Virus record (IMG/VR): IMGVR_UViG_3300036832_001138
Span: 1 to 64,000 of that record
DNA: 64,000 bases
Reading direction: 5' to 3' (one strand)
Source of the DNA: a virus
Part shown: in pieces, positions 9,206 through 17,908 of the stretch
Position numbering within the stretch: position 1 is the first letter of the stretch
How the letters are laid out: the number at the start of each line of letters is the position of its first letter
The notes under the pieces: model-generated
What the model saw: the letters and a program-made list of their open reading frames with translations, nothing else
Databases searched by the model: none
What the model was told of the DNA's origin: nothing
Position numbers and translations under genes: made by a program

Positions 9206-10309
9206 ATGCCGTGGGTCACGCCAACGTTGCAGCAATGCCGCGAGATCGTGCGCGACGATATCACCGCGTCTTTGCAGGGCGCGGCCGTGGTCGGCAACAC
9301 GGTGCTGCGCGTTATGTCCGATGCGATGGCGGGGATCGGCGCGCTCGTGCTGCGATACGAGGATTGGCAGGCGCGGCAATTGATGGTCGACCAAGCCGAG
9401 AAGGAATGGCTCGATCGGCACGGGAACATATGGCTCGTGAACGCCGACGGCACGACCGGCCGCAAGGGCGCGACCACGGCATCCGGTACGGTAACCTTCA
9501 CGGGCGTTGCAGGCGTGACCGTTGCCGCGGGCACCGAGCTTGTGTCACCTGACGGGCAGGCGTTTTACGATACGCTGGAATTCATCACGCTCGGCACGGC
9601 ACCGGTCGAGGTTGCCGTTCGCGCGACGACCGCCGGGGCGGCGGGCAACATACCCGCGGGCACCGCGCTGGCGCTGACCGTTCCGGAATCCGGCGTCGAT
9701 AGTGCGGTCATCGTCGTCGATCTGCGCGGCGGTGAGGAAGTCGAGAGCGATGACGAACTCCGCGCGCGCGTGCTCGCGCGTATCCGCCAGCCACCGATGG
9801 GCGGCTGCGCTTACGATTACGAGCATTGGGCGATGAGCATTCCGAGCGTGACGCGTGCATGGTGCGCGCCGCGCGAGATGGGAATGGGCACCGTGACGGT
9901 GCGATTCATGTGCGACGCGTTGCGGCCGGAAACCAGCGGCATCCCGACGCAAGACGATATCAATATCGTGCGCAACTATCTCGACACGGTGCGCCCGGTC
10001 GCGGTGCGAGATTTCTTCGTTGAAGCGCCCGTGCCCGAGCCGATCAATTTCAATCTCGCGCTCAAACAGGATTCTCTCGCGCTGCGCGGGCAAGTGCAAG
10101 CGTCAGTCGCGGCGATGATCAGCGAGAAGGCCGCGCCCGCGCACCAAGTCGACGGCGAGCTTGTGGCGGGCACGACGATTCTCGCATCGTGGGTTGCGGA
10201 GGCGATCAACCGCTGCACGAATGATTTCACGCTCGATATGCAAGATCATCCCATGCCGCACAACGGGGCAATCGGGGTACTCGGTGCGATCAGCTATCCG
10301 ATTCCGTAG
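9206..10309 (+). CDS. Mu gp47 / baseplate J-like wedge protein
   Basis: 367 residues with the normal length and order of the baseplate J family: N-terminal helix-rich part (VMSDAMAGIGALVLRYEDW), the beta domain A..ASGTVTFTGVAGVTVAAGTEL, then GAAGNIPAGTALAL, and the signature ELRARVLARIRQPPMGGCAYDY followed by VTRAWCAPREMGMGTVTV. The protein forms the wedge ring of contractile-tail baseplates. Its stop is followed within 10 nt by an orphan TIGR-like hairpin. Confidence 0.9.
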   Translation: MPWVTPTLQQCREIVRDDITASLQGAAVVGNTVLRVMSDAMAGIGALVLRYEDWQARQLMVDQAEKEWLDRHGNIWLVNADGTTGRKGATTASGTVTFTGVAGVTVAAGTELVSPDGQAFYDTLEFITLGTAPVEVAVRATTAGAAGNIPAGTALALTVPESGVDSAVIVVDLRGGEEVESDDELRARVLARIRQPPMGGCAYDYEHWAMSIPSVTRAWCAPREMGMGTVTVRFMCDALRPETSGIPTQDDINIVRNYLDTVRPVAVRDFFVEAPVPEPINFNLALKQDSLALRGQVQASVAAMISEKAAPAHQVDGELVAGTTILASWVAEAINRCTNDFTLDMQDHPMPHNGAIGVLGAISYPIP

Positions 10310-10319
10310 AGAGAAGGGC

Positions 10320-10369
10320 GAGCCCCGGCAGTCACGCTCTGGAGTTCATGAATTCGATGGCCGGGGCTC
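10320..10369. repeat. Orphan TIGR-like hairpin unit
   Basis: A 10-bp edge stem GAGCCCCGGC/GCCGGGGCTC encloses A, GTCACGCTC, TGGAGTTCA, TGAATTCGA, TG, the same 9-9-9 arrangement as the arrays at 53.7-56.1 kb. The stem differs from the standard A stem but is fully self-complementary. The first five variable bases (GTCAC) equal those of the orphan A unit at 2820. Confidence 0.8.
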
Positions 10370-10420
10370 TAAGTCGCTTGGGAGCGACCTGACGACAAGT
10401 TTAGAAAAGATGGAGAGAGA

Positions 10421-11452
10421 ATGCCACCGCCTCCTGGCCCGCCGGTCGAAGATCGCCACGTCCGCCGCGGGCAGGAAGAATATTCGCACGCCATAAGCGC
10501 GTTGCTGCCGCAAGGCATCGCGTGGCCGCGCTGGCCTGACAGCGTTTTGATGCAAACGGTCTATGGCCTCGCGGGCATCATGGGTTATGCCGACGGCCGG
10601 ATCGCCGATCTGCTTGAGCGCGAAAGCGATCCGCGCATCACAACCGAAATGCTCGATTGGTGGGAGCGGGCGTGGGGCTTGCCTGATCCCTGTTACACCG
10701 GTCCGTCGACCATCGGCGAGCGGCAAAAAGCGCTGATGATGCGCATGACGTTAATGGGCGGGCAGTCGCGAGAATTCTTTATCGCGATGGCCGCCTACAT
10801 CGGCTACACGATCGCGATCAGCGAGTACAATCCCTTCATTGTTGGCATCGCGCCGCGCTACCAAGGGCACTATTATCAGGGCAATTATGACGTTGTTGCC
10901 AACTCGCCCGATCTCAGGGCGATCACGCCGAGCAAGGATCAGTTTTGGAGCGCGGTGACGCCGGATGCCGGATACAACACGCCGCCCGGTTACACCAATG
11001 CGCCGACGCCATCCGCATTGACGGTTGCGCTGCCGCCGCTGACTGCCGGAGCGGCAATCTCTTTCGGCGATCGCTTGTGGTTCGACGGCACCAATTGGAA
11101 AATTGCCCCGGTCGGGCAAAGGTTCTATTCCGACATCGCGGGTTTTGACGAATCGCTGCGCTCGCGCTGCGGAGATAACCGCGATTACAAGGCCGACGGT
11201 TCGCTCGGCGAATGGCCCGCACAGATCGGTCATCCGGCGATGCGGTTTGCTTGGACCGTGCACGTCTACCGCGCGCGGCTGACGTGGTTTCGCGCGAGCA
11301 AGGGCCAAGCCGGTGTCGATCCGCATTTGCGCATCGGCAAGGCCGAGGACCTTGAGTGCATCATCCGCCGATGGCGGCCCGGTCATACCGAGGTGCTGTT
11401 CGATTACAGCGGCACCGCTGCGCCGGGCGATCCCATGGCTGGTACGCCGTGA
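10421..11452 (+). CDS. Mu gp48 / YmfQ-like (DUF2313) tail protein
   Basis: 343 residues. The N-terminal half matches the gp48/DUF2313 pattern: EEYSHAISALLPQGIAWPRW, DGRIADLLERESDPRITTEMLDWWERAWGLP, then a RQKALMMRMTLMGGQSREFF block. The family completes the Mu-type baseplate and follows gp47. The C-terminal 180 residues are longer than in the classical members and contain a Trp-rich segment (RLWFDGTNWKIAPVGQRFY). The ribosome binding site is GGAGAG; a short hairpin (GTCGCT/AGCGAC) sits in its leader. Confidence 0.8.
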   Translation: MPPPPGPPVEDRHVRRGQEEYSHAISALLPQGIAWPRWPDSVLMQTVYGLAGIMGYADGRIADLLERESDPRITTEMLDWWERAWGLPDPCYTGPSTIGERQKALMMRMTLMGGQSREFFIAMAAYIGYTIAISEYNPFIVGIAPRYQGHYYQGNYDVVANSPDLRAITPSKDQFWSAVTPDAGYNTPPGYTNAPTPSALTVALPPLTAGAAISFGDRLWFDGTNWKIAPVGQRFYSDIAGFDESLRSRCGDNRDYKADGSLGEWPAQIGHPAMRFAWTVHVYRARLTWFRASKGQAGVDPHLRIGKAEDLECIIRRWRPGHTEVLFDYSGTAAPGDPMAGTP

Positions 11453-11512
11453 TCCTCCCGCGCCGTTGAGACGGCGCGCATCAACCAAAGCGTTCAAAGA
11501 GGGAAATGCGCG

Positions 11513-12847
11513 ATGAAATATTCGCAGCCGTTCGGCACGCCCGATCCACCGCTCGGAACCTACCCGAGATTCGTTAACGGGAATCCCGTGACGGGCACCG
11601 AGGGCTCGATCCCTCCGGCGACCGCGTTCGACGAAGACCAAATCGAGATCATCACCGTTATCCAAAACGCTGGTCTAACGCCGGATCACGGCGACCTGAC
11701 TCAGCTATGGCAAGCGTTGATGGCGCTGTTTGCGCAGAAGTACATCACCACGCCAATCACCAAGACGATACACGGCGCGGGCGCGGATTTTCCTGATTTG
11801 ATTGCGGCGTTTAATTGGGTCGCGCAATACATCATCACGCCGACGGGTAGCGTCACGTTTCTTTGCGCGTCGGGGACATGGAATTACACGCAAACCGTCG
11901 AGGTTAATCACCCGAACGCCGATCGCATTGTCGTCACTGGCCCTGCGCTTACCGGAGCTTCGCCAGCGCAGAATCAACTCTCTGTCACGTGGCCGATCAC
12001 CGGCACGTCGCGGCAGACCGACGGCACCAATCAGCACAATCAGTTGAAGGGCATTTACGCGTGCGAGCTTAGCTTTCTTGGCGGCGTGAGCGGGTTTCGC
12101 GTCTACCGCGGCGGCGTGACCATTCGCTATCTCTTGATCAGCGGGACGCAAACGGTCGCGCAACCGCACGCGGGCGATCCCGGCGGCTGCGGCATCTGTG
12201 CATTTGCCACCGTGGTGCTCGACGGCACGGCGGTATGGGGCTTCGGCAATCATGGTTATTACAGTCAAGGCGGCGCATTTTTATCCTACACATCGCTTTC
12301 GATCATTGCGTCGTTTTGCAATTCATGTGGCTTTTGGACCTTCGGCGGGTTGATCTCGTTTCTGTCCAATCAAAACGTTATCAGCACCTCACACGGCTCT
12401 TGCGCGTTTGCCTGTTTCGGCACCGAGGTCTATTCCGGTATTGTCGATGCGCGCGGGATCGCGACACCGAAAACCGTTGCGGGCGGCGGTGCGTCTAACG
12501 TTGGCGCGGTCACGGTCGAGCAGGGCACGCAATTCATGATGGGGGCGGGAAGCCTTGTGCGCTACTGCAACAACCAGGGCTGCACCGTCGCCGACTGCTC
12601 GACGCTGCAACTCAGCGGCAGCACGGTGATGGATTGCAGCGTTTGGCAGATTTGGATGAACAACGGCGTATGTTGGGCGGAGGGCTCAAATATTCAGCAA
12701 ACCGCGGGCACGGTCTATCCCAACGGCGGCGTTGCGGTTCTGCAAAACGGTGCACAGCTTTCGTTGCTCGGTGCTGTTGTCGGCGGCAGCGTCTTCCCGA
12801 CGCCCAACACGTACAACATGGCGAACAATTCTTTCGTGCGCATGTAA
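11513..12847 (+). CDS. Tail fibre with beta-helix-like body
   Basis: 444 residues. The N-terminus (YSQPFGTPDPPLGTYPRFVNG) resembles Mu-type fibre attachment domains. Residues 95-440 are a Gly/Ser/Val-rich succession of short beta strands (RIVVTGPALTG, GVTIRYLLISG, VVLDGTAVWGF, LQLSGSTVMDC) typical of right-handed parallel beta-helix receptor-binding fibres. Cysteines are unusually frequent in the helix. The gene follows the gp48-like protein, the expected fibre position. Confidence 0.7.
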   Translation: MKYSQPFGTPDPPLGTYPRFVNGNPVTGTEGSIPPATAFDEDQIEIITVIQNAGLTPDHGDLTQLWQALMALFAQKYITTPITKTIHGAGADFPDLIAAFNWVAQYIITPTGSVTFLCASGTWNYTQTVEVNHPNADRIVVTGPALTGASPAQNQLSVTWPITGTSRQTDGTNQHNQLKGIYACELSFLGGVSGFRVYRGGVTIRYLLISGTQTVAQPHAGDPGGCGICAFATVVLDGTAVWGFGNHGYYSQGGAFLSYTSLSIIASFCNSCGFWTFGGLISFLSNQNVISTSHGSCAFACFGTEVYSGIVDARGIATPKTVAGGGASNVGAVTVEQGTQFMMGAGSLVRYCNNQGCTVADCSTLQLSGSTVMDCSVWQIWMNNGVCWAEGSNIQQTAGTVYPNGGVAVLQNGAQLSLLGAVVGGSVFPTPNTYNMANNSFVRM

Positions 12848-12856
12848 GGAGGCACT

Positions 12857-13087
12857 ATGACCGATGTTGGTGTTGGCAGCGGCTATAAGTTTCCTCTCAC
12901 GCCCTTGACGTGCAACTACTGCGGCGCGGTTTGGGATCGAGTCAATCCGGTGGTTCACACCGGAACGGCGAATCAATTCTCCGGCCACACCGATGCCGAA
13001 TGGGAGCAGTGGCGGATCGATCAGGGCATTCCTGACGGCCAACCTTACGCGCGCTGGACGCCGGTCGCGCCCCCGCCCGGACCATGA
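12857..13087 (+). CDS. Small protein with CxxC motif, unknown
   Basis: 76 residues with ribosome binding site AAGGAGG and a single TCNYCGAVW motif. Acidic/aromatic middle (HTDAEWEQWRIDQGIPDG) and a Pro-rich end. It sits between fibre genes and overlaps the next gene by 4 nt, so a fibre chaperone or accessory role is possible but unproven. Confidence 0.55.
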   Translation: MTDVGVGSGYKFPLTPLTCNYCGAVWDRVNPVVHTGTANQFSGHTDAEWEQWRIDQGIPDGQPYARWTPVAPPPGP

Positions 13088-13977
13088 CGCTTCGTCCGCG
13101 CATCCCGCTCGATCTCGGCATTCGGCGACCGCCGATCGTCAGTCCATTCTTTACCTATCCCTATCAAAATCCGGTGTATCCGCCGGACATGCCGATTCCG
13201 GAGATGGAGCAAATCGCGCGCGACGCGGCAATGGCGCGCGCGCAGTCGCCGGGCGAGCGCGTTTGTTTGATCGATGAGGCGACGGCGCTCGAAAACCCGA
13301 CACATACGCACCCTTACGATGAGTGCATGAATTATCGGCACGATCACGTCGTGGCGGATAGCGATCCCTGGACCTACTGGCAACTGCTCGATCAGGTTGT
13401 CTCGAAGTTTATGGCGATCCCGCCGCCGCCGCCGCCGCCGCCGGTTGGCTGGAATTCTCGCGCCCGCGTCAACGAAAGCGGCATTTCGATCATGGATGGG
13501 ACAAGCCCCGGCTGGCAGGGCTTCACGTGGGCGACCATGATCGGCGCGTCGCGGATTAAGCTCGGGCCCGGCAACCAAAGCCGCGTCACGATCCAAGGGC
13601 TTGCGCTGATCGGTCCGGTCTACCTTTGCCCGATCGCCGCACCGGCAAAACCGTTCATGGCGAACATCATTTATCCGCTAACCTTCAATGGCGGGCAGGG
13701 TTTAGTCGTGCCGCAACCGCCTGATTATGTGGCAACATCTGATCCGCTGCCGCACGGACTCGACCTTCCTAACGGTGTCATGATTTATTCGTATGTTCCG
13801 GACGTAGCTCCGGGGCAACCGACCGGGTATATCGGCCACCGCAACACCGAACAGGATTGGTACTCGCGATGGGCGTATGGCAATTGGTCCGGGCATTATG
13901 ATCTGTTCACGCCGACGGCGTGGGTTGCTGCCCCCTTTGGCTCGATTGGGGTGTTAGAGTTCGACGCGAACTACTGA
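13084..13977 (+). CDS. Putative fibre-associated protein with poly-Pro hinge
   Basis: 297 residues overlapping the previous gene (ATGA). Residues 1-110 are helical, then a run of eight prolines (IPPPPPPPPVG) acts as a hinge to a beta-rich C-terminal domain with RVNESGISIMDGT, VTIQGLALIGPVYLC and a DLFTPTAWVAAPFGSIGVLEF end. The layout looks like a receptor-binding or tip protein. No family is recognised. Confidence 0.55.
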   Translation: MTLRPRIPLDLGIRRPPIVSPFFTYPYQNPVYPPDMPIPEMEQIARDAAMARAQSPGERVCLIDEATALENPTHTHPYDECMNYRHDHVVADSDPWTYWQLLDQVVSKFMAIPPPPPPPPVGWNSRARVNESGISIMDGTSPGWQGFTWATMIGASRIKLGPGNQSRVTIQGLALIGPVYLCPIAAPAKPFMANIIYPLTFNGGQGLVVPQPPDYVATSDPLPHGLDLPNGVMIYSYVPDVAPGQPTGYIGHRNTEQDWYSRWAYGNWSGHYDLFTPTAWVAAPFGSIGVLEFDANY

Positions 13978-14075
13978 GTCGAATCACAGTGGAAAAACGT
14001 AAAGGACCAATTGCCAAACGCGGACAATTGGCCCTAGCTTGATTGCTCTCACCTCAAACAGAAGGAGTCGTCATT

Positions 14076-14708
14076 ATGGTCGGAAGACTCGCCTACATCG
14101 TGTTTCTGGATTCCGGTGGTCCGGTCGATCCGGGCTTCGGCGTTCCCGGTTGGCCCGCGCATCCTATCGCACCGGGCGGGCCGCCTCCCGGCATCTGGCC
14201 CGGTCCCGGCTACCCGGCACATCCGATCGCGCCCGGTGGTTCTCCGCCCGGCATTTGGGGCGGTGCGCCAGCATGGCCCGCGCACCCGATCGCGCCCGGT
14301 GGTCGGCCTCCGGGTTTTTGGGGCGGGTCACCCGCATGGCCGAGCCATCCCATCGCGCCCGGTGGTTCGCCTCCGGGTATTTGGGGCGGCGTTCCGCCGA
14401 ACTACATCGACATCGGGTTACCGGGCCAGCCGCCCGGCATTTGGGGCGGTGGCAATCAACCGTTCCCGACGCCGCCGATCTACATTCCGATCCCGCCCGG
14501 CGAGCAGCCGCCCGAAGGCGGCAATGGGCTCTTGCCTAGTCATCCGATTGTGATTCCACCGTCGGAAGGCGTTCCCGAAGATAGCCAAAAATACTTGGTT
14601 CACGTTTACGTCGCGGGGGTTGGTGGAGTGTGGTTCTTGATCCAACCGCCGCCCATGCCGACGCATCCGTGGGTGCCGCCCGCTCCACCGGCAGGGCCGA
14701 AGGCGTAA
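14076..14708 (+). CDS. HPIAPGG-repeat protein
   Basis: About 210 residues; the start was chosen at the ATG after AGAAGGAGTC rather than the upstream in-frame codon. Residues 25-135 hold at least five copies of a 21-residue Pro/Gly/Trp repeat: HPIAPGG(S/P/R)PPG(I/F)WGG. The C-terminus has a short beta segment (YLVHVYVAGVGGVWFLI) and a Pro-rich end. It lies at the end of the fibre block. A hairpin CCAATTG/CAATTGG occupies the preceding intergenic space. Probably a structural spacer or a secretion-independent surface protein; function unknown. Confidence 0.6.
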   Translation: MVGRLAYIVFLDSGGPVDPGFGVPGWPAHPIAPGGPPPGIWPGPGYPAHPIAPGGSPPGIWGGAPAWPAHPIAPGGRPPGFWGGSPAWPSHPIAPGGSPPGIWGGVPPNYIDIGLPGQPPGIWGGGNQPFPTPPIYIPIPPGEQPPEGGNGLLPSHPIVIPPSEGVPEDSQKYLVHVYVAGVGGVWFLIQPPPMPTHPWVPPAPPAGPKA

Positions 14709-14750
14709 CGCGTGACATCTTTCGGTGACGGGCAACCCCCATCACCGTGA

Positions 14751-14814
14751 GCCCTCGACGTTAAGAGCGTCCGAACGTTCTGGAGAGCGCCCGAACGTTT
14801 CTGGCGTCGAGGGC
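14751..14814 (+). other. Long inverted repeat (processing-type hairpin)
   Basis: Perfect 10-bp arms GCCCTCGACG/CGTCGAGGGC enclose 44 nt containing two imperfect copies of CCGAACGTT(C/T). No T-tract follows. A second hairpin (GGCCCCG/CGGGGCC, 14836-14862) lies just downstream and shares the inner phrase GACG-T-AGAGCG. Confidence 0.5.
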
Positions 14815-14864
14815 AACCACGATGAGCGAAAAAGCGGCCCCGACGCTTAGAGCGCCGGGGCCTG

Positions 14865-14914
14865 TGATCCGGGCATCAGGTTATTGGAGTTCATAGGTCG
14901 CGTGGCCGGGATCA
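14865..14914. repeat. Orphan TIGR-like hairpin unit
   Basis: Edge arms TGATCCGGGC/GCCGGGATCA (one mismatch in the 5' arm) enclose A, TCAGGTTAT, TGGAGTTCA, TAGGTCGCG, TG. The spacing is identical to all array units. It lies in the 300-nt gap before the endolysin, after two ordinary hairpins and before the terminator at 14971. Confidence 0.75.
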
Positions 14915-14970
14915 CGCGATCAAGTCTTACAGGGACTTTGCCTAAAGGGTAGAGGCAGAATGAAATGGCG

Positions 14971-15001
14971 GCGGGCTGCTTCGGCGGCCCGCTTTGTTTT
15001 T
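14971..15001 (+). terminator. Intrinsic terminator before the endolysin
   Basis: GCGGGCTGC-TTCG-GCGGCCCGC stem with a UUCG tetraloop followed by TTTGTTTTT. It would end or attenuate the tail-gene transcript just upstream of the lysis genes. Confidence 0.85.
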
Positions 15002-15012
15002 GGGAGCACGCC

Positions 15013-16821
15013 ATGCGCAACAATCCGATCGCGATCTCGTCGGGCCACGGCAAGTTTATTCGCGGTGCGAGCGGATATCTCGACGAAGTTGACGAAGCGC
15101 GTCGCGTCGTTGCGCGCGTTGCTGACATGCTCACCGAACGCGGCGTCACCGTGCGCGGCCCGTTCAATGACGATACGAGCACAACGCAAAACGAAAATCT
15201 CAATCGCATCGTTGACTGGCATAATTCGCAAGAGCGCGTGCTCGACGTGTCGGTGCATTTCAACGCGAATGAAACCACGTCGTCGCCGATGGGCACCGAA
15301 GTGCTCTACGTCACGCAACAGATGCTCGCGGCCGAAGTCTCGACGGCGATCGCGGATGCGGGCGATTTCAAGGATCGCGGACCAAAAAAACGGACCGATC
15401 TCTACGTGCTCAATAACACCGACATGCCTTGTATCCTGCTCGAAGTGTGCTTCGTTGATAGCTCGGCGGACGCCGAACTATACGAAGACAACTTCGATGC
15501 GATTTGCGACGCGATCGCACAATCGATCTGCGATGTGACGGGCGAAGACGCCGGGCCGCAGCCGCCGGATCGTCCGGATCGCCCGGAGCGGCCGCCGCAA
15601 CCGGAAGTGCCAACCGAGCGCCCCGAGCTAAGCAAGGGCGATGAGGGCCCGTGGGTCGAGAGCGTACAGCGAACACTCGGCCTGCCGCTCGACGGCGACT
15701 TCGGCAATACGACACAAGCGGGCGTGCAAGGCTATCAGCGCGCGGTCGGGCTTTCCGCCGATGGCAAGGTCGGCGACACGACATGGAAATATCTCGATGA
15801 GCTTGATCGCCGTATGGCGACCGGCGACGCCGGGATCAGCGATGAACTCGCGGCATCAATCGATGAGTTGGTCGCGGACTCGGGCATCATAGAATATTTG
15901 TGGCCCGATCGCGGGCAAGCGCCGATGGGTTATTACAACGGCATTGCCAAGACCTACGCGTTAGCGATCAAGCGCTATGCCAACGGCGACGGCGCGACCG
16001 CGATCATGGCGCAAGCCGAAACCGGCAGTGCCAGCCATGATGCGCTGACGTGGTATCACGATGAATTCGAAGCGCGCGGGATGCGCAACGATGCGAATAG
16101 CGTCGACACGCTGCGCCATCTGTTCGTGATGCTCACCGGGCTCGGGGTGCGCGAAAGCACCGGCAACCATTGGACCGGGCGCGACATGACCGCCGACAAT
16201 GTGGAATCCGACACGTGCGAAGCTGGCGCGTGGCAATCGAGTTGGAATCTCAGCAATTGCTCGTCGGAAATCAGCAAGCTATTCGATGAGTTCAAGATCG
16301 ATCCGAACGCGTTCCGCCCGAGCTACAGCGAAGGCGTGGTGCCCTATCCGGATGATCTCGACAACTACGGCGGCGGCGACGGTGCGACGTATCAATTCCT
16401 CGCGAAATATTCCCCGGCGTTTGCTGCATTGATGACCGGTGTCGGCATGCGGTTGCTCGGCGGCAGCGAGGGGCATTGGGGGCCGATTCGCCGCCGAGAG
16501 GTGACGATCGAGCCGCGCATCGATGAACTTCTCACCGAAGTCGATTTGCTGGTCGAGAATGAGGACATCGAGCCGCCGGGCCCCCGTCCTGATCCGCGGC
16601 CGCCGCAACCCGAGCCCGGCGCGGCTTACGTCGCCGTCAATGTCTCGGCGTTGGGTCGCGTGATCGTCAATATCGAGGAACCAACTAACGAACCATCGGA
16701 CGAAGTGCCGGAGGTGACGATCAGCGTGCGCAGTAAAGGTGCGGTCGCAGTGAGCGTGAACCACGGCACGCCCGACGAGATCGCCGATGCGTTGCGCGTT
16801 GGTAAGGTGAGACACGTGTGA
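15013..16821 (+). CDS. N-acetylmuramoyl-L-alanine amidase endolysin
   Basis: About 602 residues; the ATG 7 nt after TGGGAG was chosen. Residues 5-165 match Amidase_3: ISSGHGKFIRGASGYLDE (zinc His), SVHFNAN and the catalytic-end Glu in PCILLEVCFVDSS. After a Pro-rich linker, residues 200-260 are a PG_binding_1 domain (GDEGPWVESVQRTLGLPLDGDFG..TQAGVQGYQ). Residues 275-510 form an extra helical domain of unknown type with GVRESTGNHWTGRDM, possibly a second lytic module. The last 70 residues are beta-rich. It cleaves the peptide-glycan amide bond for lysis. Its stop overlaps the next gene. Confidence 0.88.
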   Translation: MRNNPIAISSGHGKFIRGASGYLDEVDEARRVVARVADMLTERGVTVRGPFNDDTSTTQNENLNRIVDWHNSQERVLDVSVHFNANETTSSPMGTEVLYVTQQMLAAEVSTAIADAGDFKDRGPKKRTDLYVLNNTDMPCILLEVCFVDSSADAELYEDNFDAICDAIAQSICDVTGEDAGPQPPDRPDRPERPPQPEVPTERPELSKGDEGPWVESVQRTLGLPLDGDFGNTTQAGVQGYQRAVGLSADGKVGDTTWKYLDELDRRMATGDAGISDELAASIDELVADSGIIEYLWPDRGQAPMGYYNGIAKTYALAIKRYANGDGATAIMAQAETGSASHDALTWYHDEFEARGMRNDANSVDTLRHLFVMLTGLGVRESTGNHWTGRDMTADNVESDTCEAGAWQSSWNLSNCSSEISKLFDEFKIDPNAFRPSYSEGVVPYPDDLDNYGGGDGATYQFLAKYSPAFAALMTGVGMRLLGGSEGHWGPIRRREVTIEPRIDELLTEVDLLVENEDIEPPGPRPDPRPPQPEPGAAYVAVNVSALGRVIVNIEEPTNEPSDEVPEVTISVRSKGAVAVSVNHGTPDEIADALRVGKVRHV

Positions 16822-17186
16822 TGCACATCGTAACTCCCAATGAGCTAACGTTGCCGCAGCGAGTCGCGTTAACCCTTGTCATTGTATTCGTCATTCTATT
16901 CGCGTTCACGGCGTTCGGTTACTTTCAAGGAACGCGCGACGCCGAAGGAAAAGAAATAGACCTGTATCAAGGAATTCCGTTGGATGAAAAGTTGTTGCAG
17001 TTGGACAGGCGCGCGCTCGACGAAGCCTACCATGCGCATCTGATAAAGCTCTGGAACGTGTGGCTTACCGATGGCGCGCGCGAGGCGCAACGCATCACCA
17101 ACGGATTGCGCATTGCGCGCGAATCTTATGCGGTGGCAGCGGCGCAAATCGCCAAGCGCGAACAGCAACAGGAGCAGCGCAAATGA
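16821..17186 (+). CDS. Membrane protein of lysis cassette (i-spanin/holin-like)
   Basis: 121 residues with one N-terminal transmembrane helix (VALTLVIVFVILFAFTAFGYF, residues 15-35) and a long charged helical C-terminal part ending in a Q/E/K-rich tail. That topology fits an inner-membrane spanin or an accessory holin. The ATG at 16821 is used; a GTG one codon earlier is possible. It follows the endolysin directly. Confidence 0.6.
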   Translation: MHIVTPNELTLPQRVALTLVIVFVILFAFTAFGYFQGTRDAEGKEIDLYQGIPLDEKLLQLDRRALDEAYHAHLIKLWNVWLTDGAREAQRITNGLRIARESYAVAAAQIAKREQQQEQRK

Positions 17187-17335
17187 ACACGATCCTAATC
17201 ATCATTCTCGTGCTGTTGCTGATCGGCGCTTTCCCGTCGTGGCCGTATTCGCGCGGATGGGGCCCCTATCCCGCGGGCGGCATCGGGCTCGTGCTGGTCA
17301 TCTTATTGATCCTGATCTTGTTGGGGCACGTCTGA
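17183..17335 (+). CDS. DUF3309 small membrane protein
   Basis: 50 residues, with the complete DUF3309 pattern: two hydrophobic helices (ILIIILVLLLIGAFP and GIGLVLVILLILILL) around the conserved WPYSRGWGPYPAGG loop. It overlaps the previous gene (ATGA). The family is widespread in proteobacteria and unassigned in function; within a lysis cassette it could serve as a holin. Confidence 0.85.
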   Translation: MNTILIIILVLLLIGAFPSWPYSRGWGPYPAGGIGLVLVILLILILLGHV

Positions 17336-17338
17336 AAC

Positions 17339-17497
17339 ATGGCGCAGAAACGAAGGCGCATGACCGAGCGCGAAGCGCGCTTCGAAACCCGGTTTATCTA
17401 CGTGCTTTTGGTCGGGTTCGTGATCGCGATCTCCGCGGTGCTCTATTTCTATTTCACCGGGGCGATCAGCAATGGAGCGGGCAATGCGGTTCAATGA
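17339..17497 (+). CDS. Small single-TM protein
   Basis: 52 residues: a basic N-terminus (AQKRRRMTEREARFETR), one helix (FIYVLLVGFVIAISAVLYFYF) and a short tail. The ATG follows 3 nt after the DUF3309 stop. Probable lysis-cassette membrane protein; the pairing of several tiny membrane proteins here is typical of holin/antiholin sets. Confidence 0.6.
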   Translation: MAQKRRRMTEREARFETRFIYVLLVGFVIAISAVLYFYFTGAISNGAGNAVQ

Positions 17498-17672
17498 TCT
17501 TAGGCGCGAAACGCAAGTGGCGATCGTGATCTTTTTGGTGGTGGTCGCCGGGTTGCTTGCGATCGCGCTTTACGGTTGGCTCACGGGCGCGTGGGAGTTC
17601 CCGGTCGATTGGCGTGAGACTTCGGAATTGTCACGATCGGCCACGCTGCTTATCAACAATATTGGCCAGTAA
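17472..17672 (+). CDS. Small single-TM protein
   Basis: 66 residues (or 62 from the internal ATG at 17484). Basic start MRFNDLRRETQ, one transmembrane helix (VAIVIFLVVVAGLLAIALYGW) and a short polar C-terminus. It overlaps the previous gene by 26 nt and ends the rightward late module. It meets leftward genes tail to tail with a 42-nt overlap. Confidence 0.55.
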   Translation: MERAMRFNDLRRETQVAIVIFLVVVAGLLAIALYGWLTGAWEFPVDWRETSELSRSATLLINNIGQ

Positions 17673-17825
17673 TTCGAACGGTATCGTCACACAATGATCC
17701 CAGGCGTATTTCTGACCGAAATCGAGGATCAGATTGCCATCTTTATCGGTGCTGGGAAGGGCGGCCTTGGGCCATTTGATCATGCCTGCGATTGGTTGCG
17801 CTTGCGGTGTTGCGTGAGTCCACAT
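17631..17825 (-). CDS. Small protein, unknown
   Basis: 64 residues, starting at the ATG behind a strong GGAGGAAAAGCTC ribosome binding site. Contains MIKWPKAALPSTDKDGNLILDFGQKYAWD. It is the last gene of the leftward early cluster and converges with the late module. Confidence 0.6.
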   Translation of the reverse strand: MWTHATPQAQPIAGMIKWPKAALPSTDKDGNLILDFGQKYAWDHCVTIPFELLANIVDKQRGRS

Positions 17826-17908
17826 GAGCTTTTCCTCCGATTTGTTTGATTGATCTTCGGTGGCGGCCCGCGAAAGCGCGGTAGGGAATCCAACCCCTGC
17901 CGCGCTTT

